Below are positions 6,751 through 14,909 of a DNA stretch of 30,180 bases, in pieces. The stretch is from an uncultured Alphaproteobacteria bacterium. Lineage in GTDB: Bacteria; Pseudomonadota; Alphaproteobacteria; Puniceispirillales; Puniceispirillaceae. The stretch is taken from positions 1 to 30,180 of the forward strand of contig CAJWKB010000008.1 in assembly GCA_913042065.1 (NCBI GenBank). Direction: 5' to 3'. The notes beneath the pieces were generated by a model, which was not told where the DNA came from, did not search any database, and worked only from the letters and a program-made list of their open reading frames with translations. Position 1 is the stretch's first letter; each line of letters begins with the position of its first letter. Both the position numbers and the translations under genes were made by a program.

Positions 6751-7140
6751 GCCGACACGCCGGCAGCCACATTAAAGTACAATCAGTGCCTTATGTCCCC
6801 TCATCCGCAACAGTGCTTCTGCTTGGCATCCTCTGCATGTCTCACCTACGCATTCACATCAGCACTTATGCTAGACTTTCAATTAGCCTTGCAGGCAAGA
6901 AATGTGGCCAACGCACAGCTCTGGAATTGAAGGCAGCGCTGACACAGCCTAACTGGAAAGTAATAAAAATATTCAGACATTCACCTTTTAGGTTTGCACC
7001 AAGCTGCCTCTGTGGCGGACGGTATGCTGGCGGTGATGATGGTGCAGGTGATGAGACCCAACGCCGGTCCGACATGCGGTTTGACGGCATCGGTCAAGCC
7101 CCCTAGTGTTGCATCAGTTTAACTTGTGGTATTTTTGATA
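6751..7140. other. Intergenic region without a recognisable gene
   Basis: Short open frames occur here on both strands (up to about 106 codons), but none has a ribosome site, a family motif or a plausible composition. The stretch may be the further remains of decayed genes, since it adjoins the pseudogene. No terminator or clear promoter for the methyltransferase gene at 7141 was seen. Confidence 0.5.
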
Positions 7141-7863
7141 ATGCTTTCCAAGATCGGGCATCTCATCGGGCGATTAATGCGGCTTTTGCCTAATGTCACT
7201 AAGGTCCAGAACAGCCGTGTGAGTGCTTATTTCCACGTTCCTCTCTTCAACCATTATGTCAGCAAAGACATTGATGAGTTGCGCCACGGCCGGCGTGAAC
7301 CGCATCTATATCGTTGGATCGAGGGAATTGCCGATGGTAGCGTGTTATTTGATATTGGGACTAACTATGGCCAGGAGTCGATCTGGGCCTCTCGCCAGCA
7401 CTGTAAGACGATTCGCACAATAGGCTTTGACTGCGGGCTACTCGCATCGCATTTCTGTGCTCTAAACCGCGAATTAAATGGCGGGACATTTGACTTCGTT
7501 TTTGCAGTAGTTGGCGACAGCCCAGGAGAGATGGTTACGATCACAACCAATTCGGACACGCATATCCCACGACTTCACAAAAAGAACGTGCCCTACAGCT
7601 ATCAGGTACCCTGTATCAGCCTTGATGTCTTTGCCGCTGCCAATGATCTGTCACCCACCCATCTGAAAATTGACGTCGATGGTGCCGAGGCTGCAGTGAT
7701 CGCTGGGGCTAAAGGGCTTCTTTCCGGTGATGTGCTGAGGGAAATCTTCATCGAGATCGACCATGTGAATGTTGATCTAGCACAGCACATCACTGATTAC
7801 GGCTTTGCCATCGCCTGGCAGAACAACAAACCGGAAAACAAAGAATATCTATTCACCCGCTAA
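7141..7863 (+). CDS. FkbM family SAM-dependent methyltransferase
   Basis: A class I SAM methyltransferase of the FkbM family (PF05050), whose members methylate hydroxyl groups of sugars, polyketides or other small molecules. Motif I, VLFDIGTNYGQES, lies at about residues 67-79 and binds SAM; an acidic end of strand beta-2 follows (TIGFDCG); the family-typical LKIDVDGAEAAVIAGA is at about 174-189 and REIFIEIDH near the C-terminus. About 240 residues is usual. The ATG at 7141 is preferred; a GTG at 7126 in the same frame is possible, and neither has a clear ribosome site. It stands alone between a decayed gene and the mraZ control region, with a substrate that cannot be inferred. It may be an accessory, laterally acquired gene, for example one for surface polysaccharide modification. 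Confidence 0.8.
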   Translation: MLSKIGHLIGRLMRLLPNVTKVQNSRVSAYFHVPLFNHYVSKDIDELRHGRREPHLYRWIEGIADGSVLFDIGTNYGQESIWASRQHCKTIRTIGFDCGLLASHFCALNRELNGGTFDFVFAVVGDSPGEMVTITTNSDTHIPRLHKKNVPYSYQVPCISLDVFAAANDLSPTHLKIDVDGAEAAVIAGAKGLLSGDVLREIFIEIDHVNVDLAQHITDYGFAIAWQNNKPENKEYLFTR

Positions 7864-8050
7864 TACGGCGATCCATGATCTGGGGTGGTGACAGGCGAAA
7901 ACCAGTTCTGCTAACCATCTACATTACAAATGTTTTCCAAAAAGTACAAAGACAGAACATTATTCATTTACAGCATTTTACATGATGTTGTTAAAAAATT
8001 GAATTAAGGCATTGAAACTATTGGTTTTTCCCATGAAAAATCAGTGATAA
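7864..8050. other. Intergenic region upstream of the mraZ operator
   Basis: AT-rich, no gene recognised. It is the first part of a 421-base gap between the FkbM gene and mraZ. A lone CCCA at 8030-8033 is spaced 21 bases from the first regular box of the array at 8051. No terminator with a T-tract was found for the FkbM gene. Confidence 0.45.
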
Positions 8051-8108
8051 CCCATTGACCTCCACAAATTCCCATGATATCCCATACTATCCCAAATAGT
8101 TTTGGGAT
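8051..8108. promoter_or_regulatory. Probable MraZ operator: tandem TGGG boxes at 10-base period
   Basis: Read on the minus strand, five decamers follow each other exactly: TGGGATAGTA, TGGGATATCA, TGGGAATTTG, TGGAGGTCAA, TGGGTTATCA (plus-strand CCCA at 8091, 8081, 8071 and 8051, TCCA at 8061). MraZ of E. coli is known to bind TGGGN repeats separated by 5 bases, that is the same 10-base period, upstream of its own gene. The array ends in an inverted repeat with arms ATCCCAAA (8089-8096) and TTTGGGAT (8101-8108), which adds one box on the other strand. A promoter-like TTGACC (8055-8060) with TATCCC 17 bases on (8078-8083) lies inside the array, so binding would block RNA polymerase. The binding is inferred, not shown. 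Confidence 0.7.
8055..8083 (+). promoter_or_regulatory. Candidate promoter of the dcw cluster
   Basis: TTGACC (8055-8060), 17 bases, TATCCC (8078-8083). The -35 box is good and the -10 box is weak. It overlaps four of the TGGG boxes. A start at about 8090 would give a leader of roughly 195 bases before mraZ. Confidence 0.4.
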
Positions 8109-8110
8109 CC

Positions 8111-8164
8111 TGTGTTTGCCCGCTAGCAGCTCTGATGTCTGCAGCCGCAAAACGGCCAAACACA
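8111..8164 (+). other. Predicted hairpin I in the mraZ leader
   Basis: Outer arms TGTGTTTG (8111-8118) and CAAACACA (8157-8164) are perfect complements. Nested inside, GCTAGCAG (8122-8129) pairs with CTGCAGC (8139-8145) leaving one bulged A and a 9-base loop. There is no T-tract after it, so it is not a simple terminator. Confidence 0.5.
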
Positions 8165-8200
8165 AGATCTTGAGCCAAAAACGGGGATGAGGAAAAATCG

Positions 8201-8243
8201 GTGACGGGGACGCACAGGCCATAGAGGCGCCACACCCCGTCAC
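8201..8243 (+). other. Predicted hairpin II in the mraZ leader
   Basis: GTGACGGGG (8201-8209) pairs perfectly with CCCCGTCAC (8235-8243), nine pairs, with a possible smaller GGC/GCC stem inside the 25-base loop. It ends 41 bases before the GTG start of mraZ and has no T-tract. It would be a very stable element of the message. Confidence 0.5.
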
Positions 8244-8284
8244 TAGAAAAGGCCCAAGAGGGCAGAAAATCTGGGGACAGGCAC

Positions 8285-8761
8285 GTGGATTTATTTCTAT
8301 CCACATTTGAACACCGCATCGACAAAAAGTGCCGCCTTTCAGTGCCGGCACCTTTCAGGTCTGTGCTCGAACGCCGCCTTGATCCGCTCTATCTGTTCAA
8401 ATCACTGACCGAACCATGCCTTGAAGGCTGTGGGCCGGAACGGATCGGCCAGATTGTTGACGCCATTGACAGAATGGACAGTCTCTCAGCCGAGGTGGCA
8501 ACGTTGCAGACAATGCTATCCAGTGCCCAAGAAATGAAATTGGACAGCGAGGGCCGGATTATGCTTTCGGCCGATTTCATCGCCTTTGCCGAATTGCAGG
8601 AAGTAGCGCTTTATGCCGGTATTGGCCGCTCATTCCAGATCTGGCTGCCCGACCGCTATCGCACTCGCGAGGCAGATGCCCGCAGCCGCGCTAAGGAAAG
8701 TGGCCTGCCAAGCTTACGCCTTGGTGGACACAGGCACGAGCCTGACAACGGGGCGCGATGA
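8285..8761 (+). CDS. mraZ: Transcriptional regulator MraZ
   Basis: A DNA-binding regulator with two AbrB-like domains that forms ring oligomers and represses the dcw promoter in E. coli. The first domain has DKKCRLSVPAPFR (13-25), where the usual Gly of the DxKGR motif is Cys16; the second has LDSEGRIML (86-94). The 158 residues are near the usual length. The start is GTG at 8285, because MDLFLSTFEHRIDKK aligns with the family N-terminus; ACAGG lies close upstream as a weak ribosome site, so expression may be low. It is the first gene of the cluster and overlaps rsmH by ATGA. The TGGG array 190 bases upstream is its likely own target. Confidence 0.95.
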   Translation: MDLFLSTFEHRIDKKCRLSVPAPFRSVLERRLDPLYLFKSLTEPCLEGCGPERIGQIVDAIDRMDSLSAEVATLQTMLSSAQEMKLDSEGRIMLSADFIAFAELQEVALYAGIGRSFQIWLPDRYRTREADARSRAKESGLPSLRLGGHRHEPDNGAR

Positions 8762-9753
8762 TGCCAGAACAGCAACTTCCCCATCAGGCGCTCCACCAAT
8801 CGGTTCTATTGCGCGAGGTGGTGGCGGCCCTGTCCCCGACCGATGACGCTATTTATCTTGATGCCACATTTGGCAATGGCGGCTACAGCCGGGCACTACT
8901 CGAGGCGGCGGGTTGCAAGGTGTTCGCCATCGACCGCGACCCCGATGCAATCCAGCGCGGTCAGCCCATGCTTGCTGAATTTGCAGGCCGTTTTTCGCTT
9001 GTAGAGGGTTGTTTTTCACGGATAGCTGAATTGCTTGACCCTGAAGTACGATTGACTGGGGCGACCTTTGACCTCGGCGTCTGCTCGACCCAGCTTGACC
9101 AGCCCGAACGTGGTTTCTCCTTCCGCACCGACGGCCCTCTTGATATGCGGATGTCAAAAAGCGGTGACACCGCAGCCGATGTTGTGATGCAGGCAGATGA
9201 ACAGACGCTGGCGCAGATCCTGTGGGATTATGGCGAAGAAAAGGCATCACGGCGTATTGCAAAGGCGATTGTCAACGCGCGCAAGGATGACCCTATCACC
9301 ACCACGACCCAGCTAGCGGCTATCATCCACGCGGTGATGCCAGCCAAACGGCCTGGACAGATCGATCCAGCAACGCGCAGTTTTCAGGCGTTGCGCATCT
9401 ATATCAACCGCGAGCTTGGTGAACTGACAGATGGTCTTGCCGCTGTCGAGGCGATGCTGGCGCCGAGTGGCATTCTAGCAGTGGTTTCTTTTCATTCACT
9501 CGAGGATCGGATTGTTAAACGCTTCCTGACGGCACGCAGTCAGGTCGCGCCGCGGTCATCACGACACATGCCGGATATTGACACCCCCGACCCAACATTT
9601 GAATTACTAGGTCGCAAGGCGGTTGTGCCAAGTGCCGACGAACAGGCGGAAAATACCCGCTCGCGCTCGGCAAAGTTGCGTGTCGCTTACCGTACCAAGG
9701 CGCCCACCATCGCGGCCAATGATGATACCTCCCATCGGCAAGGGAGGAGCTAG
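8758..9753 (+). CDS. rsmH: 16S rRNA (cytosine1402-N4)-methyltransferase
   Basis: Methylates N4 of C1402 in 16S rRNA using SAM; also called MraW. SAM-binding motif I is YLDATFGNGGYSRALL (about 33-48), followed by FAIDRDPDAI (57-66) and DLGVCSTQLDQPERGFSF, the family hallmark. The C-terminal SFHSLEDRIVKRFL is also typical. Length 331 is a little above the common 310-320. The ATG at 8758 overlaps the mraZ stop (ATGA), so translation is probably coupled. A second ATG follows at once at 8761. The gene stands in its invariable place, second in the dcw cluster, and ends 3 bases before ftsL. Confidence 0.96.
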   Translation: MMPEQQLPHQALHQSVLLREVVAALSPTDDAIYLDATFGNGGYSRALLEAAGCKVFAIDRDPDAIQRGQPMLAEFAGRFSLVEGCFSRIAELLDPEVRLTGATFDLGVCSTQLDQPERGFSFRTDGPLDMRMSKSGDTAADVVMQADEQTLAQILWDYGEEKASRRIAKAIVNARKDDPITTTTQLAAIIHAVMPAKRPGQIDPATRSFQALRIYINRELGELTDGLAAVEAMLAPSGILAVVSFHSLEDRIVKRFLTARSQVAPRSSRHMPDIDTPDPTFELLGRKAVVPSADEQAENTRSRSAKLRVAYRTKAPTIAANDDTSHRQGRS

Positions 9754-9756
9754 ATC

Positions 9757-10149
9757 ATGCGGATCATTCTGTTGTGCGCATTCTTTCTCGCCACACTTGG
9801 TACCATCTTATATCAGGTCAAGACGGGAATCGATATTCGTGAAAATAGGCTCGCCATGCTCGAATCCGAGATCAGCAAGACCAAAAGGGAAAATGCGGTT
9901 CTTGAGGCAGAGTGGGCGTATCTATCCCGCCCGGAGCGTATCATGGAACTTTCCGGTCGCCTGCTTGGTATGCGCCCGATCGCCAAGAACCGGGTGTTAC
10001 CAATCGACGCGATTCCAATGCGACTTGTGCCAAAATTTAAGGAACGTGCAGTTGCGCCTGGACAGATTAAACCGGCAGCAGGTGAAAGCGCCGCGCCTGA
10101 ATTGAATTTGTTCAAGGGGATCTCTGGGTCAAGGGCTATAAAGCCATGA
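9757..10149 (+). CDS. ftsL: Cell division protein FtsL
   Basis: A bitopic divisome protein that binds FtsQ and FtsB and helps activate FtsWI. It has a very short cytoplasmic end, one membrane span at residues 3-20 (IILLCAFFLATLGTILYQ), then a periplasmic coiled coil at about 27-60 (ENRLAMLESEISKTKRENAV) and the characteristic EWAYLSRPERIMELSGR block seen in alphaproteobacterial FtsL. The C-terminal part after 85 is Pro/Ala-rich and probably disordered. Length 130 is normal. It lies between rsmH (3-base gap) and ftsI (ATGA overlap). Sequence conservation of FtsL is low, so the call rests on topology, the Pro-Glu-Arg block and position. Confidence 0.92.
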   Translation: MRIILLCAFFLATLGTILYQVKTGIDIRENRLAMLESEISKTKRENAVLEAEWAYLSRPERIMELSGRLLGMRPIAKNRVLPIDAIPMRLVPKFKERAVAPGQIKPAAGESAAPELNLFKGISGSRAIKP

Positions 10150-11870
10150 ACCAGAACAATGCGACACAAGCGTTGCTGGCGGTGCGGCGTCTTATCTTTC
10201 CAGATCGGCCCGATCCGGCGAGATCAAGACGCATTGCCGAGGGTAGGCTGGTCGCCAGCTGCTTCATTGCGATGGCCGTGTTCATAACCATTGGCGTTCG
10301 CATCTTCACCTTAGCGACGGCAGTCGAGGCCTCTAGTATAAGCCCGGTGCCGCTTGCCAGCACTGCCGAACGGGGTCAAATCCTTGATCGCCGCGGCCGT
10401 TTGATAGCGACCAATGTGCCAATGACTGTTTTGCACGCCAACCCAAGCGAAATCATGGATGTTGCTGATGCCGCCCGGCGGCTTGCCCCGCTGATCACGC
10501 ACCATGACGAAGCCAGTCTAACCAGGCTGTTGCAGAAAAACACCCGTTACGTCGAACTTGATCGCAAACTGACCCCAGAACGTCATGCCAACATTCTTGG
10601 GCTTGGCATCCCCGGCGTCTATTTCCGTGACGGTATGCTACGCGCCTATCCACGGGGTAATACGGCCGCGCATATCCTTGGCCAAGTCGATCCACAAAAT
10701 CACGGCATCGCGGGTATGGAAAAAGCAATGGAGGCAGAGCTGTTGGCCGGCAATAGTGTCACCCTGTCGATTGATATCGGAATCCAAGCCATTCTTGCAA
10801 AGGAAATATCAAACCAAATCAATGACTTCAAGGCAATTGGCGGAGCTGGCGTTCTACTCGACATCAGTAACGGTGAGGTTTTGGCAATGGTGTCACTGCC
10901 TGATTTCAATCCAAACCATCTTGGCAAGATCGAGGCAGATGCACGCTTCAACCGTGCCACCAAGGGCCTTTATGAGATGGGTTCGACCTTTAAGGTACTA
11001 AACACGGCCATTGCCCTCGAAACTGGCGCTGTTCAGATAGGCCAAACCTATGATGTAGCCGAACCGCTGCGCGTCGCGCGGTTTACGATCAGTGACTACC
11101 ACGTCTACAAGCGTCCACTGAACATCTCCGAAATTCTTGTCTATTCATCGAATATCGGATCGGCAAAGATGGCCGAGGCCATCGGCCCACAAACACAGCG
11201 GCTGTTCATGGAAAAGCTAGGGCTGCTTGACTATCTGCCGCTCGAGTTACCAGAAATCGGACGCCCACTAAGCCCACGGCGGTGGAAACGGGTTGAAACG
11301 ATGACTGTTTCCTACGGCCATGGCATTTCCATCTCGCCGGTGCATCTAGCTAGCGCGGTCGGTGCTGCAAGTGGTGACGGCCTTTGGGTAAAGCCAACCC
11401 TACTAAAACGGCAGACTGGAGACAATCCAATCAAAAATCGCGTCTTTTCCGCCGAGACTGCGCGAAATGTCCGTTCAATGATGCGGCTCGTTGTCTCACA
11501 CCCTGACGGCACTGGCAATTTTGCTGAAGCGCCCGGCTATATGGTTGGTGGCAAAACTGGAACCACAGAGAAGATCCTTGGCAACGGCTATAACAAGAAA
11601 GCTAATCTAGCCACTTTTGTCGCCACCTTCCCGGTTCACGACCCGCGCTATGTTCTGGCGGTGATGGTTGATGAGCCCAAAGGAAATAAAAAATCCTATG
11701 GCTATGCCACGGGCGGCTGGGTCGCTGCGCCTGCAGTAAAGCGCATCGTTGAACAGGCAGCCCCACTGCTTGGCATTCTTCCTGTTGACGAAAAATCGCC
11801 GGAAATTCGCCAAAAACTTCGTGTTGATTTGGAGATTGGAGAGGAGAAAAAAACTCTTGCGACTTTGTGA
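10146..11870 (+). CDS. ftsI: Peptidoglycan D,D-transpeptidase FtsI (PBP3)
   Basis: Class B penicillin-binding protein that crosslinks septal peptidoglycan, partner of FtsW. Cytoplasmic N-terminus, membrane span at about 36-57 (VASCFIAMAVFITIGVRIF), a dimerisation domain starting with ERGQILDRRGRLIATN, and the transpeptidase domain. The catalytic motifs are all present: STFK with Ser280 and Lys283, SSN at 334-336, and KTG at 470-472. Length 574 fits. It starts in an ATGA overlap with ftsL and overlaps the start of murE by 14 bases. The C-terminal tail after the KTG strand ends in a Lys-rich stretch that is partly shaped by carrying the murE ribosome site. Confidence 0.97.
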   Translation: MNQNNATQALLAVRRLIFPDRPDPARSRRIAEGRLVASCFIAMAVFITIGVRIFTLATAVEASSISPVPLASTAERGQILDRRGRLIATNVPMTVLHANPSEIMDVADAARRLAPLITHHDEASLTRLLQKNTRYVELDRKLTPERHANILGLGIPGVYFRDGMLRAYPRGNTAAHILGQVDPQNHGIAGMEKAMEAELLAGNSVTLSIDIGIQAILAKEISNQINDFKAIGGAGVLLDISNGEVLAMVSLPDFNPNHLGKIEADARFNRATKGLYEMGSTFKVLNTAIALETGAVQIGQTYDVAEPLRVARFTISDYHVYKRPLNISEILVYSSNIGSAKMAEAIGPQTQRLFMEKLGLLDYLPLELPEIGRPLSPRRWKRVETMTVSYGHGISISPVHLASAVGAASGDGLWVKPTLLKRQTGDNPIKNRVFSAETARNVRSMMRLVVSHPDGTGNFAEAPGYMVGGKTGTTEKILGNGYNKKANLATFVATFPVHDPRYVLAVMVDEPKGNKKSYGYATGGWVAAPAVKRIVEQAAPLLGILPVDEKSPEIRQKLRVDLEIGEEKKTLATL

Positions 11871-13410
11871 CCTGCTGCCAAGGAGCCCGACCGAGACAAC
11901 GCTGCCAACAGCCACCGGCGAACTTGCCGTCACTGGGCTGAGCGACGATTCACGCAAAATCCGCAGCGGCCACTTGTTTTTTGCCCTTGCTGGAGCAAAA
12001 TCTGACGGTCGGCAATTCTGCCAGAAAGCGGTTGATTCCGGTGCCATCGCGATTGTAACTGACAACCGAAGTCTGGATGATAATCTGAACGCAATCATAG
12101 GGTCGGGCACGCCAGTCATCCAGACAATCAATCCCCGGCAGGCGCTTGCACGGGCGGCCGCCAAATTCTGGCCTCGGCAACCATCGATGATAGCCGCCGT
12201 CACCGGCACCAATGGCAAAACTTCGACCGCAGAATTTCTACGTCAGATTTGGAAACGTGTCACCTGGGATGCGGCCTCACTCGGCACGCTTGGGGTACAG
12301 GGAACCGATACACGAAAACTCAAGGGCAAGATGATTGACCTGCCCTCACTGACAACGCCTGACGCGATCAGCCTACACAGCAATCTGCATGTGCTAGCAA
12401 ATGCCGGCATCACCCATTTGGCGCTGGAAGCGAGCAGCCATGGGTTGGAACAATATCGGCTTGACGGTCTGAACATCCATGTCGCGGCATTTACCAATCT
12501 GACCCGTGACCATCTTGACCATCACCATGACATGAACGCCTATTTTGAGGCAAAGGCACGGCTCTTCACCAACATTCTGATGCATGCGGGTGTTGCGGTA
12601 ATCAATATTGATGATTCCTATGGCCGCAAACTAGCCAAGATGATAACTGCTAACACAGCAACGCCGCGTGTGGCTGTAACGCTTGGCTTTGCCGAAGATG
12701 CGGATTTTCAAATCATCAGGATTGAGCCGGTCGCCGGCATGTTGCAGATGACGGTCCGGCATCGCGATCACAATTGGCACATTCCGCTCGCATTATCCGG
12801 TACCTTTCAGGCAATTAACGCGTTGACCGCGGCGATCATGGGTCATATGAGCGGCCTGCCCCTGCAGGATTCCCTGCACGCCATCGCCTTCCTTAAGGCA
12901 GCAACCGGACGTATGCAAACGGTATCCGGACATCCGGATGGAGCGCAGATCGTGGTTGATTATGCGCACACACCAGATGCCCTTGCGGCGGCATTGGCGG
13001 CGTTGCGACCAGAAGTAACTGGCAAGCTTGCCGTCCTGTTTGGCTGTGGCGGTGACCGTGATCCCGGCAAACGCCCGATGATGGGCGAAATTGCGTGCGC
13101 GAATGCTGATCTGGTCTTTGTGACAGATGACAATCCGCGGTCCGAGGATGCTGGAACCATTCGCAATGCTATCATCGCTACCTGCCCAAATGCGTACGAG
13201 ATCGCCGGGCGTGACAAGGCCATTGCCACCGCCATCGGTGATCTTAAGAGAGGTGATGTACTGCTGATTGCCGGTAAAGGCCATGAGACGGTACAGCTTA
13301 TTGGCGATGAAACCCTACCCTTCAGCGACGCGAATGTCGCTCAGAATGCCATTTCGACATTGGTCGATGCGCGGACAGTCCAAGCACCAGCGACAGGTGG
13401 CGAACGATGA
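11857..13410 (+). CDS. murE: UDP-MurNAc-L-Ala-D-Glu:meso-diaminopimelate ligase
   Basis: Cytoplasmic Mur ligase adding the third stem-peptide residue with ATP. The ATP loop TGTNGKTS is at 116-123, and DNPR (425-428), the motif specific for meso-diaminopimelate rather than lysine, is present in DDNPRSED. A typical N-terminal domain (TGLSDDSRKIRSGHLFFAL) precedes the central domain. The frame is open from 11749, deep inside ftsI, but the family sequence begins at LRLCDLLP; the TTG at 11857 with GGAGAGGAG about 10 bases upstream is the best start, giving 517 residues and a 14-base overlap with ftsI. A downstream start is hardly possible without losing conserved residues. It overlaps murF by ATGA. 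Confidence 0.93.
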   Translation: MRLCDLLPRSPTETTLPTATGELAVTGLSDDSRKIRSGHLFFALAGAKSDGRQFCQKAVDSGAIAIVTDNRSLDDNLNAIIGSGTPVIQTINPRQALARAAAKFWPRQPSMIAAVTGTNGKTSTAEFLRQIWKRVTWDAASLGTLGVQGTDTRKLKGKMIDLPSLTTPDAISLHSNLHVLANAGITHLALEASSHGLEQYRLDGLNIHVAAFTNLTRDHLDHHHDMNAYFEAKARLFTNILMHAGVAVINIDDSYGRKLAKMITANTATPRVAVTLGFAEDADFQIIRIEPVAGMLQMTVRHRDHNWHIPLALSGTFQAINALTAAIMGHMSGLPLQDSLHAIAFLKAATGRMQTVSGHPDGAQIVVDYAHTPDALAAALAALRPEVTGKLAVLFGCGGDRDPGKRPMMGEIACANADLVFVTDDNPRSEDAGTIRNAIIATCPNAYEIAGRDKAIATAIGDLKRGDVLLIAGKGHETVQLIGDETLPFSDANVAQNAISTLVDARTVQAPATGGER

Positions 13411-14909
13411 CTGGTCCGATGCCTATAACAGCGCTTCATGCAACCGAAATTCTGGCCCGGGCTGGCGGCCATATTGCTGCCGGGCAAAGTACTGATTTTA
13501 TTATCACCGATATCACCATCGACAGCCGCAGATGCCACGAGGGCAGCCTGTTTGTCGCCCTCCCTGGCACACAGGCTGATGGCCATAACTTCGTCGTTGA
13601 TGCGGCCGAAAATGGGGCGCGGGCCGTATTGGTCTCGCGCCTCATTGATGACCCTAGGCTTTCCGCCAGAGGTTGCACACAAATTCTGGTGAGTGACAGT
13701 CTGCAGGCACTTAACGACTTAGCAGTCATGGGCCGTATTGCCCATCGACAGGAAGGTGGCCGCCTTGTTGGTATTACCGGATCGGTTGGCAAGACTGGCA
13801 GTAAGGAGATGCTGGCTCATATTCTCCGACGCATGGGCGGATGCCACGCGAACAGCGCCAGTTTCAACAATCAAGTCGGCGTACCGCTGACGCTTGCCGC
13901 ACTGCCAGCGGATGCCCCTGTTGCCGTCCAGGAAATGGGCATGAACGCCCCTGGCGAGATCACCAATCTCAGTCTAATGGCTAGTCCTGATATCGCCCTA
14001 ATCACGCGCATTGCTGACTCCCATGCTGGCTTCTTTGCCTCGCTCGCCGAGATTGCCGCTGCCAAGGCAGAGATTTTTAACGGGCTGTGTGGTCTTGGTG
14101 TTGTTGTACTTAACAGGGACGATGAATTTTTTGACGATCTCTCACATCGAGCCAGACTGGCTGGTGCCAGCCGCATTATCAGCTTTGGCACTGGCAATGA
14201 TTCTGAGTTCTGCCTACTGTCCAGTACCGCGACCAAAAATGGCCAGAAAATAGAGGCCGATTGTGCCGGCATTCCCCTTTCTTTCTCGCTTGGCATGACT
14301 GCGCCCCATTGGGCGCTGAATACAATAGGTATTTTGGCGGTGATCGAGACACTGGGACTTAATATCATCGAGGCGGCCAACTATCTGCAAGATTTCTACG
14401 ATCTGCCAGGGCGGGGTGCGCAGCATCATGGCACCTTCAACCAGCAGCTGATAACACTTGTTGATGACAGCTATAATGCAGGGCCGGCATCGATGGCGGC
14501 TGCACTCGTTGGGCTCGCTGGCATACCGCCACAAATCATGGTTCTCTCTGACATGCTTGAACTAGGTGATGGCACCGGCAGGGCGCATGATGCACTTGTC
14601 CCACTGCTGACACCGCTCCTGCCGCGTGAAGTGATTGCCCTCGGCCCAGAAATGGGCCGCATGACAACAGCATTAGCAGCAGTTTGTCCGTCAGTAACCT
14701 GTTACAATGTTGATGATAGCGAGCAGGCAATCAGTCTGCTTGCAAGCCTTGTTAAAAAAAATGATCGGATTTTCATCAAGGGGTCGAATGGGTCAGGCGC
14801 GCACCAAGTTGCCAGTGCAATCATTGCTGCTCTGACTCCAACGCCGAAAAACGCGCCAGACAGTGCCATACGCAGTAGCCCGCAGGAGGGAGAATCCCAT
14901 GCTGCCTGA
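13407..14909 (+). CDS. murF: UDP-MurNAc-tripeptide D-alanyl-D-alanine ligase
   Basis: Adds the D-Ala-D-Ala dipeptide, made by Ddl of this same cluster, to complete UDP-MurNAc-pentapeptide. The ATP loop is GSVGKTG (from 125, Lys129), the central region has the MurF string [15 protein letters not shown], and the C-terminal domain begins with [11 protein letters not shown], the MurF version of the NADPxS motif. Length 500 is slightly above the E. coli protein. The start overlaps murE by ATGA. The last 11 bases overlap mraY. The N-terminal domain ([19 protein letters not shown]) matches the substrate-binding fold of the family. Confidence 0.95.
   Translation: MTGPMPITALHATEILARAGGHIAAGQSTDFIITDITIDSRRCHEGSLFVALPGTQADGHNFVVDAAENGARAVLVSRLIDDPRLSARGCTQILVSDSLQALNDLAVMGRIAHRQEGGRLVGITGSVGKTGSKEMLAHILRRMGGCHANSASFNNQVGVPLTLAALPADAPVAVQEMGMNAPGEITNLSLMASPDIALITRIADSHAGFFASLAEIAAAKAEIFNGLCGLGVVVLNRDDEFFDDLSHRARLAGASRIISFGTGNDSEFCLLSSTATKNGQKIEADCAGIPLSFSLGMTAPHWALNTIGILAVIETLGLNIIEAANYLQDFYDLPGRGAQHHGTFNQQLITLVDDSYNAGPASMAAALVGLAGIPPQIMVLSDMLELGDGTGRAHDALVPLLTPLLPREVIALGPEMGRMTTALAAVCPSVTCYNVDDSEQAISLLASLVKKNDRIFIKGSNGSGAHQVASAIIAALTPTPKNAPDSAIRSSPQEGESHAA

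Noticed and set aside
6688..7106. Plus-strand frames of 80 and 106 codons
   Set aside because: No ribosome site or motif; the first overlaps the acyltransferase remnant on the other strand.
8004..8351. A 115-codon minus-strand frame across the mraZ leader and start
   Set aside because: It overlaps the mraZ start and the TGGG array, and its composition (Cys, Trp, Pro) is not protein-like.
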